The position numbers and the translations under genes were made by a program. The notes under the pieces were generated by a model, which did not search any database, was not told where the DNA came from, and saw nothing but the letters and a program-made list of their open reading frames with translations. From positions 1,665,501-1,729,500 of the forward strand of contig NZ_AP019797.1 of NCBI RefSeq assembly GCF_009936275.1: DNA of 64,000 nucleotides, in the 5' to 3' direction. Positions 35,856 to 43,708 of the stretch are shown one piece after another (the stretch's first letter is position 1; every line of letters starts with the position of its first letter). This DNA comes from Rhodothermus marinus. GTDB taxonomy: Bacteria > Bacteroidota > Rhodothermia > Rhodothermales > Rhodothermaceae.

Positions 35856-36869
35856 TTATGATGACCGAAGATAAGCGGGCAAATCCAGCGCAAGTCCGCT
35901 GTGGCGCACCTGAATCCCTGCCGATTCCATCACGGTATGCACGGTGCCGCGCAACGGATGGCCGGGATCAGGCATAAGTGACCCTTCGGCAAACATATAA
36001 AGCGGCTTTTTCCGGTAAGCACTCCCGGGTAGCCGATGGGCACCGGCATACCCCTGCCGCCGCTCCAGTTGATAGAACGTTTGATCCCGATGCCGCCGAA
36101 TGTGCGCCAGCTCTTCAGGATTCGGACTGTAAAGCGAAAGCAGCAGACGATGCGTGGGCTTCGCGGGCACCTGGAGCTCCAGCCGACGCAATGCCCAGTC
36201 GAAGTGCCCTTTGCCTACCGAACTGTCGCCACCCCACCCCACATGGTGCAGATAGCGCAGGGCCGGCGCGATGCGTTCCACGTCTCCCTCGCACAGGAAA
36301 AACAGCCCGTGTCCCCGCTTCAGGTAGTATTCGTGGCTGTAAAAGAGCTGGCCGGCATCATTCTCCATGCGCGTGGTACCCGTAAGCCGGTCGATCGACG
36401 TATGCAGGTTGTCCTGCGTGAGGATCACGGGCCATTGCTTTTGCTCACCGGATTGCTGAAGTGCCTGTTGCAATCCGGCCTCGTCGAGCTCGCCCTGCAG
36501 CACCCGTTCAAAAAGCTCCTGCGGGAGCCATCGAATCTGACGAAGTTTTTTTCCCTGCTTCATCTGCTCGAAAACGGTGCGGGCGTCGGCCCGGGACGGC
36601 TCCAGCAGAGGCGGCGGTGGCAGCACCGGCCTCGGGAAAAAATGCCGGATCACGGGCGCTCCATCGCCGCGCGAAACTTCAACAAAGGGAAAAGCAGAAG
36701 AAAGCCGAACCGGCGGCTGGCCCGCCTCGCAGGCGGCAATGAAATCATCGGCCTCTCGATCGCCCGCCACCACACGCAGCGCCACCACGAGCAGGCCCCA
36801 GAGCGTATCGGAGCGCAACGGCGTGCGAAAAGAGGCCCGCGGATACAGATAAATCGCCTGTAACGTCAT
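35856..36869 (-). CDS. csm4: Csm4 of type III-A effector complex
   Basis: 337 residues. The start (IYLYPRASFRTPLRSDTLWGLL) and the glycine-rich loop (GWGGDSSVGKGHF, about residue 210) are typical of Csm4, the Cas5-group subunit that binds the crRNA 5' handle and anchors Cas10. Its ATG overlaps the csm3 stop (ATGA), so the two are translationally coupled. The length is normal. Confidence 0.93.
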   Translation of the reverse strand: MTLQAIYLYPRASFRTPLRSDTLWGLLVVALRVVAGDREADDFIAACEAGQPPVRLSSAFPFVEVSRGDGAPVIRHFFPRPVLPPPPLLEPSRADARTVFEQMKQGKKLRQIRWLPQELFERVLQGELDEAGLQQALQQSGEQKQWPVILTQDNLHTSIDRLTGTTRMENDAGQLFYSHEYYLKRGHGLFFLCEGDVERIAPALRYLHHVGWGGDSSVGKGHFDWALRRLELQVPAKPTHRLLLSLYSPNPEELAHIRRHRDQTFYQLERRQGYAGAHRLPGSAYRKKPLYMFAEGSLMPDPGHPLRGTVHTVMESAGIQVRHSGLALDLPAYLRSS

Positions 36870-37660
36870 GCCTGATTCGTCGCAAGCTTTTCGGCAACCT
36901 GGCGAAATGCCTGCTTGATTGATTCGAACCGGCCCTCGTCGAAGCTGGCCGTCTCCAGATCGAACGTCAGCTCCTCATGGGGGAGATTGGCCCGGCGATA
37001 TGCCTCCCCACCATTCAGGTAATCGTTGAGCGTAACGATGATCGGCTCGGCCAGCTTGAATTTTACCTGACCATAGCCGCGCGTGCCGCTGCGTCCCAGC
37101 CAGGAATGCTCCAGCAGCCGCAGCCCATCGATGATGTACCTGAAGTAATCGGCGTCCCTGACCTCATAGACCCCGAAGACAAACTCGACGTTGAAACGAG
37201 AACCGCGCACGACCCGCTCGGGAAATCGCGGGTTGGCGGCCGAGGTGAGACGGTCGATGCCGTTTTCTGCTTTGATTTCGGTGTAGAGCAGCTCAGTATC
37301 CAGGTTTTCCCACATCTGGATTGTTTCCTCATCCGGAAACGCATCGCGCACGATCAGACGCGAAGGGCCAATGTTACGGGCTTCGGCCGAAGTACCAAAG
37401 ACGCGCTGCAGCGGGCAATCTGGATCAAAGCTCCTGAAATTGGGATCTTCGTGGGCCTTACCCAGCGCGAACGCCAGCAACGACCGCATCTTGCCCTTGA
37501 GTGAAGAGCCGGGCACGTAGGGATAGTTCGTCGCCGGGTCGCGAATGACGGGCTGATCGACGCCGCCGATTTCAAACTTTTCCTTCGAACCGCCGATGTG
37601 CAGCCCTGTCAGACATTCCATTTTGCCCTTGAGGACGATATTGCCCAGAAAACCGGCCAT
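36866..37660 (-). CDS. csm3: Csm3 target-RNA cleaving backbone subunit
   Basis: 264 residues from the ATG at 37660 (MAGFLGNIVLKGKMECLTGL); the longer upstream frame runs into csm2. The motifs are HIGGSKEKFEIGGVDQPVIRDP and YVPGSSLKGKMRSLLAF. D35 in GGVDQPVIRD corresponds to the catalytic aspartate that cuts target RNA at 6-nt intervals, so slicing should be active. It lies 16 bases after csm2 and overlaps csm4. Confidence 0.95.
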   Translation of the reverse strand: MAGFLGNIVLKGKMECLTGLHIGGSKEKFEIGGVDQPVIRDPATNYPYVPGSSLKGKMRSLLAFALGKAHEDPNFRSFDPDCPLQRVFGTSAEARNIGPSRLIVRDAFPDEETIQMWENLDTELLYTEIKAENGIDRLTSAANPRFPERVVRGSRFNVEFVFGVYEVRDADYFRYIIDGLRLLEHSWLGRSGTRGYGQVKFKLAEPIIVTLNDYLNGGEAYRRANLPHEELTFDLETASFDEGRFESIKQAFRQVAEKLATNQA

Positions 37661-37676
37661 GACGCACCTCCCGGTT

Positions 37677-38063
37677 TTAGTTATCCTTTCCGCCGTAGAA
37701 CTTGTGATAGGCCACAATGCCCTCCACAAGATCAAAGAAATTCTGCAGCGCTTTCTCAAAGCTCTGCGAGTTCAGCACGGCATTCACCACCTGCCTGAGG
37801 TCTTCGCTCATAGGACGAACCTTCTCCTGTCGCCCTCCGGCATAGGCCAGGCGCGGTTTGAGCATGACCAGATCGCGTTTTATTATTTCGGGACTGACAC
37901 TCCGATTGCGACGCAGGCGCGTGCGCATGCGGTTGATGTGGGCAAAGACGTTGCGCACCTGGGCTGTCTTGATCTCCTTTTCTGCGTACTTACGACCCAT
38001 ATCATGGGCCAGTCTGTCGATCGCCTCCGGCTCCAGTTCGGCCAGATCCTTTGGGATGTCCAT
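37677..38063 (-). CDS. csm2: Csm2 small subunit (Cas11) of type III-A complex
   Basis: 128 residues, almost entirely helical, with the family pattern KEIKTAQVRNVFAHINRMR and DLVMLKPRLAYAGGR. Csm2 lines the target RNA channel. Its presence, with csm5 and a Csm1-type Cas10, makes this III-A rather than III-B. It starts 29 bases after the cas10 stop. Confidence 0.92.
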   Translation of the reverse strand: MDIPKDLAELEPEAIDRLAHDMGRKYAEKEIKTAQVRNVFAHINRMRTRLRRNRSVSPEIIKRDLVMLKPRLAYAGGRQEKVRPMSEDLRQVVNAVLNSQSFEKALQNFFDLVEGIVAYHKFYGGKDN

Positions 38064-38092
38064 GGCAGCATCAGGGCTGGTTTATGTACAGA

Positions 38093-40306
38093 TCAGTTGC
38101 GCTGTTTGCGGGTTTTCAGCAGGACGTAGGCGGCCGGGATGACGAACGTACGAAACCATTCGCTACGATCGGGCCCCTCCAGCAAAAAGCCCCGGGCCAG
38201 CCGCATTTTCGGGGACTCACCCTCCTGCGTGTCCGTCTCCAGCACCCTGGCATGCACTCCCCGGCGGGCAAAGGTGTAGTGCAACAGATGATTGAATCGG
38301 GCCAACGCAGCCAGATCGATGCGCCCTTCTTCGTCGAGCACCTCGCGGCTGTAGCGAAGCAGCGTATGCAGAAAGGTGCGAGGAAGGCGGTCTTCGTCGG
38401 GCAGGGTTTCGTCCGACACGGCCAGCAGCAGCGGCTCGCCCAGTTCGTCCAGGAGAACGCTCAGGCGTTCCCAGGTCACCGGGGTCTCGAAAACAGAAAT
38501 CCTGTTCTTGCCGGCCGCTTTGGCCCGATCTTCTTCCTCGCCGGCCGTCTCGGCCGCCACGGTGATCGGAAAATGCTCCTTGTGAATCGACAGACCGGCC
38601 GAGATCGTCACCGACGGATTGCCTGCGCAGTATTCACGCAGCTTTTCACGGATGCTCCGGGCAAAGCGCAGCACGCGAATCCAGGAGCCAACGGCAAACA
38701 GATCGTCCCCGCCGGCATAGACCAGGTACACGTCATGGCCCCGGGCCAGGGCGTTGACCTGGCCCCCGAAGAATCGATCCAGCTCCCGGGAAAGCGCCGC
38801 CGTACGGTGCAGACCAAAGGGCTGGTTACCAAAAGCCGCATGCAATCCCACCACGAAAAGCGCTCCCAGGTTGTCCACGTCCATCCGCAGAAAGCCCAGG
38901 AGCGGGTAGTTTTCACTTTCGATCGCGGCCAGCTCCTCGAACATGAGCGGTCGCGAATCGTCCGCAAGCATCGGCACATACACGCCGGCGGGTAGAAAGC
39001 GCCGGCCGACCTGCATCGCTCCCGGTAAGTTCGGGATTCGTGGGGTGCGTATATTGAAAACGGTGCCCCGGCGCGTGCCCAGTTGCCCCACTATCGCCTC
39101 GATCCTGTCCTCTTCCACAAAGAGCCACGTTACCGCAAAGCCCCGCAGCTCCAGAGCGCACCGCACGCCATCCGGCGCCTGGTTCGCGGCAAGCCCCGGC
39201 ACCTCCACCAGGTAGTGCGTATAGGGCAGCGCCTGCCCGACGCGATGGAGCTTCGGGGTCTGGTTTGCCTCCTCGATGGGCTGCCCCACAAGCGTGTCGA
39301 GCACGTTCCACCCCTTGCGCAGTTTGGCCATCTGCAGTGCTTCTTCCAGTTGCCGCAGTGCCTCATGGGGGCGGCGTTCGACCTCCTCAATGCTGACGGG
39401 TACCGAGGCCTGCACCAGCTGAATGGCGCCGCGCAGCTCCTCGAAAAGTGCCTGATTGATCTGGCGGTCTGCTTCGTCGAGCTGTTGCGGCGCCGCCTCG
39501 GTATTCGGGATCAGCAGCAGAAAATGCCCACCGCTACTGTAGAGCACGCAGCCATCGGGCAACCGGAACTGGCGCTGCAGGTGGCGCACCACGGTGCGCG
39601 TCAGCAGCGCCACAAAGAACGAGCGGCCACGCAGCAACTGGGCGGGGTTTTCGGTTGCATCACCCCGCAATTCGCGGTAGATGAACGACTGGATGCCCGA
39701 GACGTCGCCCTTGACCAGCAACACGGCGGGTTCACTTCCCGCGCGGGCCCGGCACAGATGCAGCGCGGCCGTTACCCTGCTGTAGTCGAACAGCGAAATA
39801 CCACGCGCTCCGGCATCGGGCGCCGGGACGTAGGCGGTATATTTCTCCAGCAGCGTGTAGAGCGTCTCCAGAGCAGCCTCGACATCCTGAATTCCCCGCA
39901 ATGCGCGGGTCGTCTCGGCCTGCAATTCCTGCCAGAGATTACGGCAGGCTTCCCGGCCGTCGCCGACCTCCTCGGGCGCAACGGGGTACACGGTGCCCTC
40001 CGAAAGCGGGCGCGGGGGATAAACGCGCCCGGCCGCTGGCTCCGGATGGCCGGGCAACCGCACCTGCTGCAGCAGCGACTCCAGCCAGGACGAAGGGCGC
40101 GCTGCAGGTAACGCCTCGGCCGCCGCACGCACCGCCTCGCGAATGGCTCCGGCATGCGGTCCGAAAGCCGGACAGGCCTCCAGCACCTGATCGGTGAAAT
40201 GCAGGCTCGCCTCGGCAGGCGACCGAAACGTCTGAGGGCCCAGTTGTTCGAGCACGCCGACTGCGTGCAGCAGCCCGCTCAGATAGGCAATCTGTCCCTG
40301 GTCCAT
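38093..40306 (-). CDS. cas10: Cas10 (Csm1) with intact cyclase site and degenerate HD motif
   Basis: 737 residues. The second palm domain carries YAGGDDLFAVG with GGDD at residues 532-535, the site that makes cyclic oligoadenylates from ATP on target RNA binding. The first palm (VKGDVSGIQSFIYRELRG) and the LRMDVDNLGALF segment are also normal. At the N-terminus the usual LLHDIGK is LLHAVGV: H14 is kept but the metal-binding aspartate is A15, although a later histidine (SLHFTDQVL) remains. DNase activity of the HD domain is therefore probably lost. It heads the csm operon; the next gene upstream is a CARF-HTH protein 102 bases away. Confidence 0.95.
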   Translation of the reverse strand: MDQGQIAYLSGLLHAVGVLEQLGPQTFRSPAEASLHFTDQVLEACPAFGPHAGAIREAVRAAAEALPAARPSSWLESLLQQVRLPGHPEPAAGRVYPPRPLSEGTVYPVAPEEVGDGREACRNLWQELQAETTRALRGIQDVEAALETLYTLLEKYTAYVPAPDAGARGISLFDYSRVTAALHLCRARAGSEPAVLLVKGDVSGIQSFIYRELRGDATENPAQLLRGRSFFVALLTRTVVRHLQRQFRLPDGCVLYSSGGHFLLLIPNTEAAPQQLDEADRQINQALFEELRGAIQLVQASVPVSIEEVERRPHEALRQLEEALQMAKLRKGWNVLDTLVGQPIEEANQTPKLHRVGQALPYTHYLVEVPGLAANQAPDGVRCALELRGFAVTWLFVEEDRIEAIVGQLGTRRGTVFNIRTPRIPNLPGAMQVGRRFLPAGVYVPMLADDSRPLMFEELAAIESENYPLLGFLRMDVDNLGALFVVGLHAAFGNQPFGLHRTAALSRELDRFFGGQVNALARGHDVYLVYAGGDDLFAVGSWIRVLRFARSIREKLREYCAGNPSVTISAGLSIHKEHFPITVAAETAGEEEDRAKAAGKNRISVFETPVTWERLSVLLDELGEPLLLAVSDETLPDEDRLPRTFLHTLLRYSREVLDEEGRIDLAALARFNHLLHYTFARRGVHARVLETDTQEGESPKMRLARGFLLEGPDRSEWFRTFVIPAAYVLLKTRKQRN

Positions 40307-40408
40307 CGGTTCGTACTACACCGTGAAACTACCGAAGAGAACGGCCGCCTGGCTCGATTCGTGTTTCGGGAATATCAGAATTCCGGCGGCTCATACGCAA
40401 GGGATGCC

Positions 40409-41326
40409 TTACCCGAAAGTCTGTAGGCTTTCCTCCCTACAGGGCTCGCCAATTCGATCCAGCACCGGCGCGAAGTGGGCCACCAGTTCGGCCCGCGACA
40501 GCGGCACGCCTTCGGCAAGTCCGGCAAACGCCCGGTACTTGTCGGCCACCGTGGCCAGTTGATTGGCCACGGTTTTGGGGCTGCGCTTCAGCATGCGGGC
40601 CAGCTCGCTGTTGGAAGCGCCGGTGCGTGCCAGCGCGACGAGCAGCGTGCGCTCGGCCGGTGTCAGCTCGTGCAGCAGAAACCAGGCGCGCTGCCGCCGG
40701 CTTTCTTCGTCGAGCCAGGCCTCATGCAGGCGCATTGCCTCGAAGGGATCGCCGGTGACGGCCAGGCGCGTGGCGGCCGGTGGAAGGGCGCTCCAGCGCA
40801 CGAAAGGTACGGGCACCAGGTGCACCCGGTCGCCCGGCTCCGGATGCATGCGCCCGGAAGCGAGCAGTTCCCCCTCCGAGATCAGATGCCACACCTGATC
40901 TCCGGCTTCGCCAAGGAGCTGGACCACGGCCATGCCGTACGCGGCCATGACCTTACGGCCTCCGGCGATCAGAAAATGCAACGGGCGCCGCTGCCGTTTG
41001 ACCTCCAGCACCTCCCGAAAAAGTATCCGAAACACCTGCCGCGCTTCCTGCTCGGTACGCACGTCGGTCAACTCCCGACCGGCTTCATCCCGCAAAAGCA
41101 CACGACGGACCGTCAGCGATCTGTAGGCCGGCCATTGCCTGAGCTCCGCATCGAGCAGTTCGAGCGAGCGGCGAAGTGCCGGATAGTGAGCAGCCGTGTG
41201 AAACACGACCAACTCCTCCACCTCCATTCGTTGCGCCGCCAGCAGATCCAGCGTCAGCGTGACCACCTGGGGCTGTTCGCCCAGCGTGGCCATCAGTACC
41301 GGACCCTGACGACGCGCAACCGACAT
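40409..41326 (-). CDS. CARF (NE0113-like) protein with C-terminal helix-turn-helix
   Basis: 305 residues. The N-terminal ~190 residues match the Cas_NE0113 type of CARF fold: MATLGEQPQVVTLTLDLL, VVFHTAAHYP, and HFLIAGGRKVMAAYGMAVV, the glycine-rich nucleotide loop. Residues about 215-265 (LTPAERTLLVALARTGASNSELARMLKRSPKTVANQL) form a LuxR-like helix-turn-helix. The combination suggests a cyclic-oligoadenylate-sensing transcription regulator, as known for Csa3/Can-type CARF-HTH proteins; the NE0113 part may also degrade the signal. It lies between array 3 and cas10 in the same direction, so it could control this operon or the palindrome-bearing leaders. Confidence 0.82.
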   Translation of the reverse strand: MSVARRQGPVLMATLGEQPQVVTLTLDLLAAQRMEVEELVVFHTAAHYPALRRSLELLDAELRQWPAYRSLTVRRVLLRDEAGRELTDVRTEQEARQVFRILFREVLEVKRQRRPLHFLIAGGRKVMAAYGMAVVQLLGEAGDQVWHLISEGELLASGRMHPEPGDRVHLVPVPFVRWSALPPAATRLAVTGDPFEAMRLHEAWLDEESRRQRAWFLLHELTPAERTLLVALARTGASNSELARMLKRSPKTVANQLATVADKYRAFAGLAEGVPLSRAELVAHFAPVLDRIGEPCREESLQTFG

Positions 41327-41466
41327 GCACTGAGCTCCAGAAACTCCGTCAAATCCTTATAGCAAAGAAAAGCAAGCGGTCTTTTTGCTGTCAAGACCCC
41401 GGGCCTCTGGAGTGCAAAGAAAGCCTCCCGATCAACGGACTTCCCCTGCCGAAAGGCGCCCGTCTT

Positions 41467-42062
41467 TTTGTAATCCCCTTTTCATCGGGTCAGGTTTTCA
41501 GACACGGTTCGGCGGTGCAGGTCTTCCGGTTTGCGGGAACGGCGAAGTAGTCGTAATCCCCTTTTCATCGGGTCAGGTTTTCAGACACGGTTCGGCGGTG
41601 CAGGTCTTCCGGTTTGCGGGAACGGCGAAGTAGTCGTAATCCCCTTTTCATCGGGTCAGGTTTTCAGACACGGTTCGGCGGTGCAGGTCTTCCGGTTTGC
41701 GGGAACGGCGAAGTAGTCGTAATCCCCTTTTCATCGGGTCAGGTTTTCAGACCACAAGACCGGAGGCGGCCATCATGCAGGCACTCCGAGTCGTAATCCC
41801 CTTTTCATCGGGTCAGGTTTTCAGACGCACAAAACAATGGAGGTGTTATGCAGTACATCGTAACCGGTCGTAATCCCCTTTTCATCGGGTCAGGTTTTCA
41901 GACGGAAAGTGAGCATCACGCCGAACTCACGGAGCGCCGCATCCCAGTCGTAATCCCCTTTTCATCGGGTCAGGTTTTCAGACATTACCGATTTGCGTTT
42001 TGTCAACGAGGCTTTCATGTTGGTGGTCGTAATCCCCTTTTCATCGGGTCAGGTTTTCAGAC
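41467..42062 (-). CRISPR. Type III array 3: eight repeats, one spacer present three times
   Basis: 37-nt repeats as in array 2 but with T in AGGTTTTC. Starts: 41467 (degenerate first bases), 41550, 41633, 41716, 41790, 41867, 41947, 42026. The degenerate copy is at the left end, opposite the leader, which supports minus-strand transcription. The 46-nt spacer beginning ACGGTTCGGCGG occurs identically at 41504, 41587 and 41670. Spacers at 41753-41789 and 41827-41866 contain GGAGG followed by ATG on the plus strand, so they cover gene starts in sense. Spacer 41984-42025 reads ITDLRFVNEAFMLV, similar to the DxRFxNE motif of phage nucleotide kinases. Confidence 0.97.
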
Positions 42063-42191
42063 CCCATTGTTACGGGGCCCGTTGGAACCGGCCTGTTTGC
42101 CCTCAAAAAGGCCGATTTTTTCGTCGTCAACACGTCAAAAAACGGAATAGAATTTGCTCTGAAAACCCTGTGACAATTCCGTGTCACACCC
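42063..42191 (-). promoter_or_regulatory. Leader of type III array 3
   Basis: Near-identical to the leaders at 33994 and 60475, differing by a handful of bases and a short change in the A/T-rich block (TTTTTTCGTCGTCAAC). It keeps the CCCC/GGGG hairpin at the repeat junction and the palindrome at 42169-42188. A transcript from here would read array 3 and then the CARF-HTH gene. Confidence 0.85.
42169..42188. promoter_or_regulatory. Palindromic operator candidate, leader 3
   Basis: The same 20-base palindrome TGTGACAATTCCGTGTCACA as in leaders 2 and 4, without a single change. Confidence 0.6.
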
Positions 42192-42342
42192 CTTCCGTTC
42201 TGAACACGTCGAAGCATAAGTGATTTTCAGCGGAATGTCAAGCCCCGTATTCGCCGAAGTTCTCTCCCTTTTTCGGAAATTCGGAAAAGCATCCCGGACG
42301 CGCCCTGCACGTTGATCCGGTGCATCCCTGAAAAAAACCTTA

Positions 42343-42537
42343 ATGCGCACCATGCCACTGCACCTGTACCGCACGTTTCGACTGGGTCCCGTACGGCTGA
42401 CGATCAGCCATCGGGGAATCGGCCTGAGCATCGGCACCCGCGGTCTGCGCATCGGACGCACGCCCTCCGGACGGCCCTACATCCGGCTGGGACGCGGCCG
42501 CTGGCGCCTGGAAAAGCGCCTGCCCGAACGCCCTTAG
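42343..42537 (+). CDS. Small DUF4236-like protein
   Basis: 64 residues. FRLGPVRLTISHRGIGLSIGTRGLRIGRTPSGRPYIRLG has the pattern of DUF4236 proteins, which are short, basic and beta-rich with repeated GxRG/IGR turns. An ATG at 42352 could be the true start. It lies between leader 3 and the membrane-protein operon, in the direction of the latter. The function of this family is unknown. Confidence 0.6.
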   Translation: MRTMPLHLYRTFRLGPVRLTISHRGIGLSIGTRGLRIGRTPSGRPYIRLGRGRWRLEKRLPERP

Positions 42538-42620
42538 GCTTCATCCATCGGCGCATTAATCTGTAGCCGATCGCTGTACGCCGATATGCGGCGCAGCAAG
42601 GTAGTTCCCACAACTACCGG

Positions 42621-43688
42621 ATGGATCTGATGTCATCCCACAGCGCCATCATGGAAGTGATCCGACACCCTGCAACGGAAGCGTCCACCGAGGCGCCCTC
42701 GTCGATCCTGACGGAAGCGCCGGACTGGATCGCCGACGACGGCCTGTTGCGCGACGAGGGGGTCATCGTGGGGCGTGCCCTCGGCACCGACCCGCTTTCC
42801 GAAAATAATGGCCCCCACTTCTGGAAACTGGAAACAATTCGGGCTTACTACGACGAGCGCCGGGCACCGCTGAAGGCGCAGCTGGAGGCGATCCGCCGGC
42901 AACTGACGCGGCTCCAGCACCGCGAAGCCGAACTGCGCGAGGAGCTGGTCCGGCACGAGCGGGCGCTGGCCGCCCTGGCGGAAGTCGAAACCCGCCTGCC
43001 GCTGACGGGACGCAACCTGCTGCTTGCCGCCATTCTGACGGTGGTGTGCGCCCTTACGCCTTTTGTCGTAGCCGAATTGCTCCCGTCCGAACGCTTCGAG
43101 CATCCGCTGGCGGTAGCCATGGCGCTCAGCCTTTTGGGGCTGTTCGCCCTGTTTCAGGGGCGCTCGTTGCTGGTTGCGGCCGATGCCCGCCTGTCCGGAG
43201 CACCGATGCGACCGGAGCGGTGGAAGCTCTACGCCATGGAATTGCTCCCGCCACTGGCCGTGGCACTGCTGGTGGCCGCGCTCGCCCATCGCTCCGAGGA
43301 GGGCTGGCTGCCCACGCTGGTGATCGGGTTCGCGCTGTTGCTGTTGCTGCTGATCCCCGGCCGGCTGCTCATGAGCCTGCTGGCCCGGACGCTTCCCGAG
43401 CTGAGCGGCTGGTGGCGCATGGCCTCGCATCGGTGGCGCCTGCGCCGGCACCACCGCAGGGCGGCCGCCGCCCTCCGCAGGGATCTGGAAAAGCTGACCC
43501 GACTGCGCATGCAGCTCGAAGACGAAACGATCCCTCTGCTCGAGCGCAAGCTGGCATTCCTGGATGCCCGTTGCCGCCGCAAAGAAGCGCTCTTCCGCTC
43601 CGAGATGGAGCTGGCCCGCCAGCGCAACCTGCTGCGGGCGCGCTACGAGTCTAACGGCCAGCAGCATTCTCCGGAAATCTCCCTGTAG
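42621..43688 (+). CDS. Four-TM membrane protein with flanking coiled coils
   Basis: 355 residues; the start is uncertain (ATG at 42621, 42630 or 42651, none with a clear ribosome-binding site). Residues about 70-125 form a charged coiled coil (YYDERRAPLKAQLEAI, LQHREAELREEL). Four hydrophobic helices follow: LLLAAILTVVCALTPFVVAELL, HPLAVAMALSLLGLFALF, ELLPPLAVALLVAALA and LVIGFALLLLLLIPGRLL. A second basic coiled coil closes the protein. The same architecture recurs in the next gene, 20 bases downstream. I do not recognise the family. The cotranscribed VWA lipoprotein and CARF genes suggest a membrane component of a type III CRISPR-linked response. Confidence 0.75.
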   Translation: MDLMSSHSAIMEVIRHPATEASTEAPSSILTEAPDWIADDGLLRDEGVIVGRALGTDPLSENNGPHFWKLETIRAYYDERRAPLKAQLEAIRRQLTRLQHREAELREELVRHERALAALAEVETRLPLTGRNLLLAAILTVVCALTPFVVAELLPSERFEHPLAVAMALSLLGLFALFQGRSLLVAADARLSGAPMRPERWKLYAMELLPPLAVALLVAALAHRSEEGWLPTLVIGFALLLLLLIPGRLLMSLLARTLPELSGWWRMASHRWRLRRHHRRAAAALRRDLEKLTRLRMQLEDETIPLLERKLAFLDARCRRKEALFRSEMELARQRNLLRARYESNGQQHSPEISL

Positions 43689-43708
43689 AACCATCCCGGT
43701 TACAGCCC

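Noticed and set aside
41385-42223. Open frames running through CRISPR arrays 3 and 4
   Set aside because: They arise from the repeated 37-nt units; translations are periodic copies of the repeat (NPLFIGSGFQT and VVIPFSSGQVFRP).
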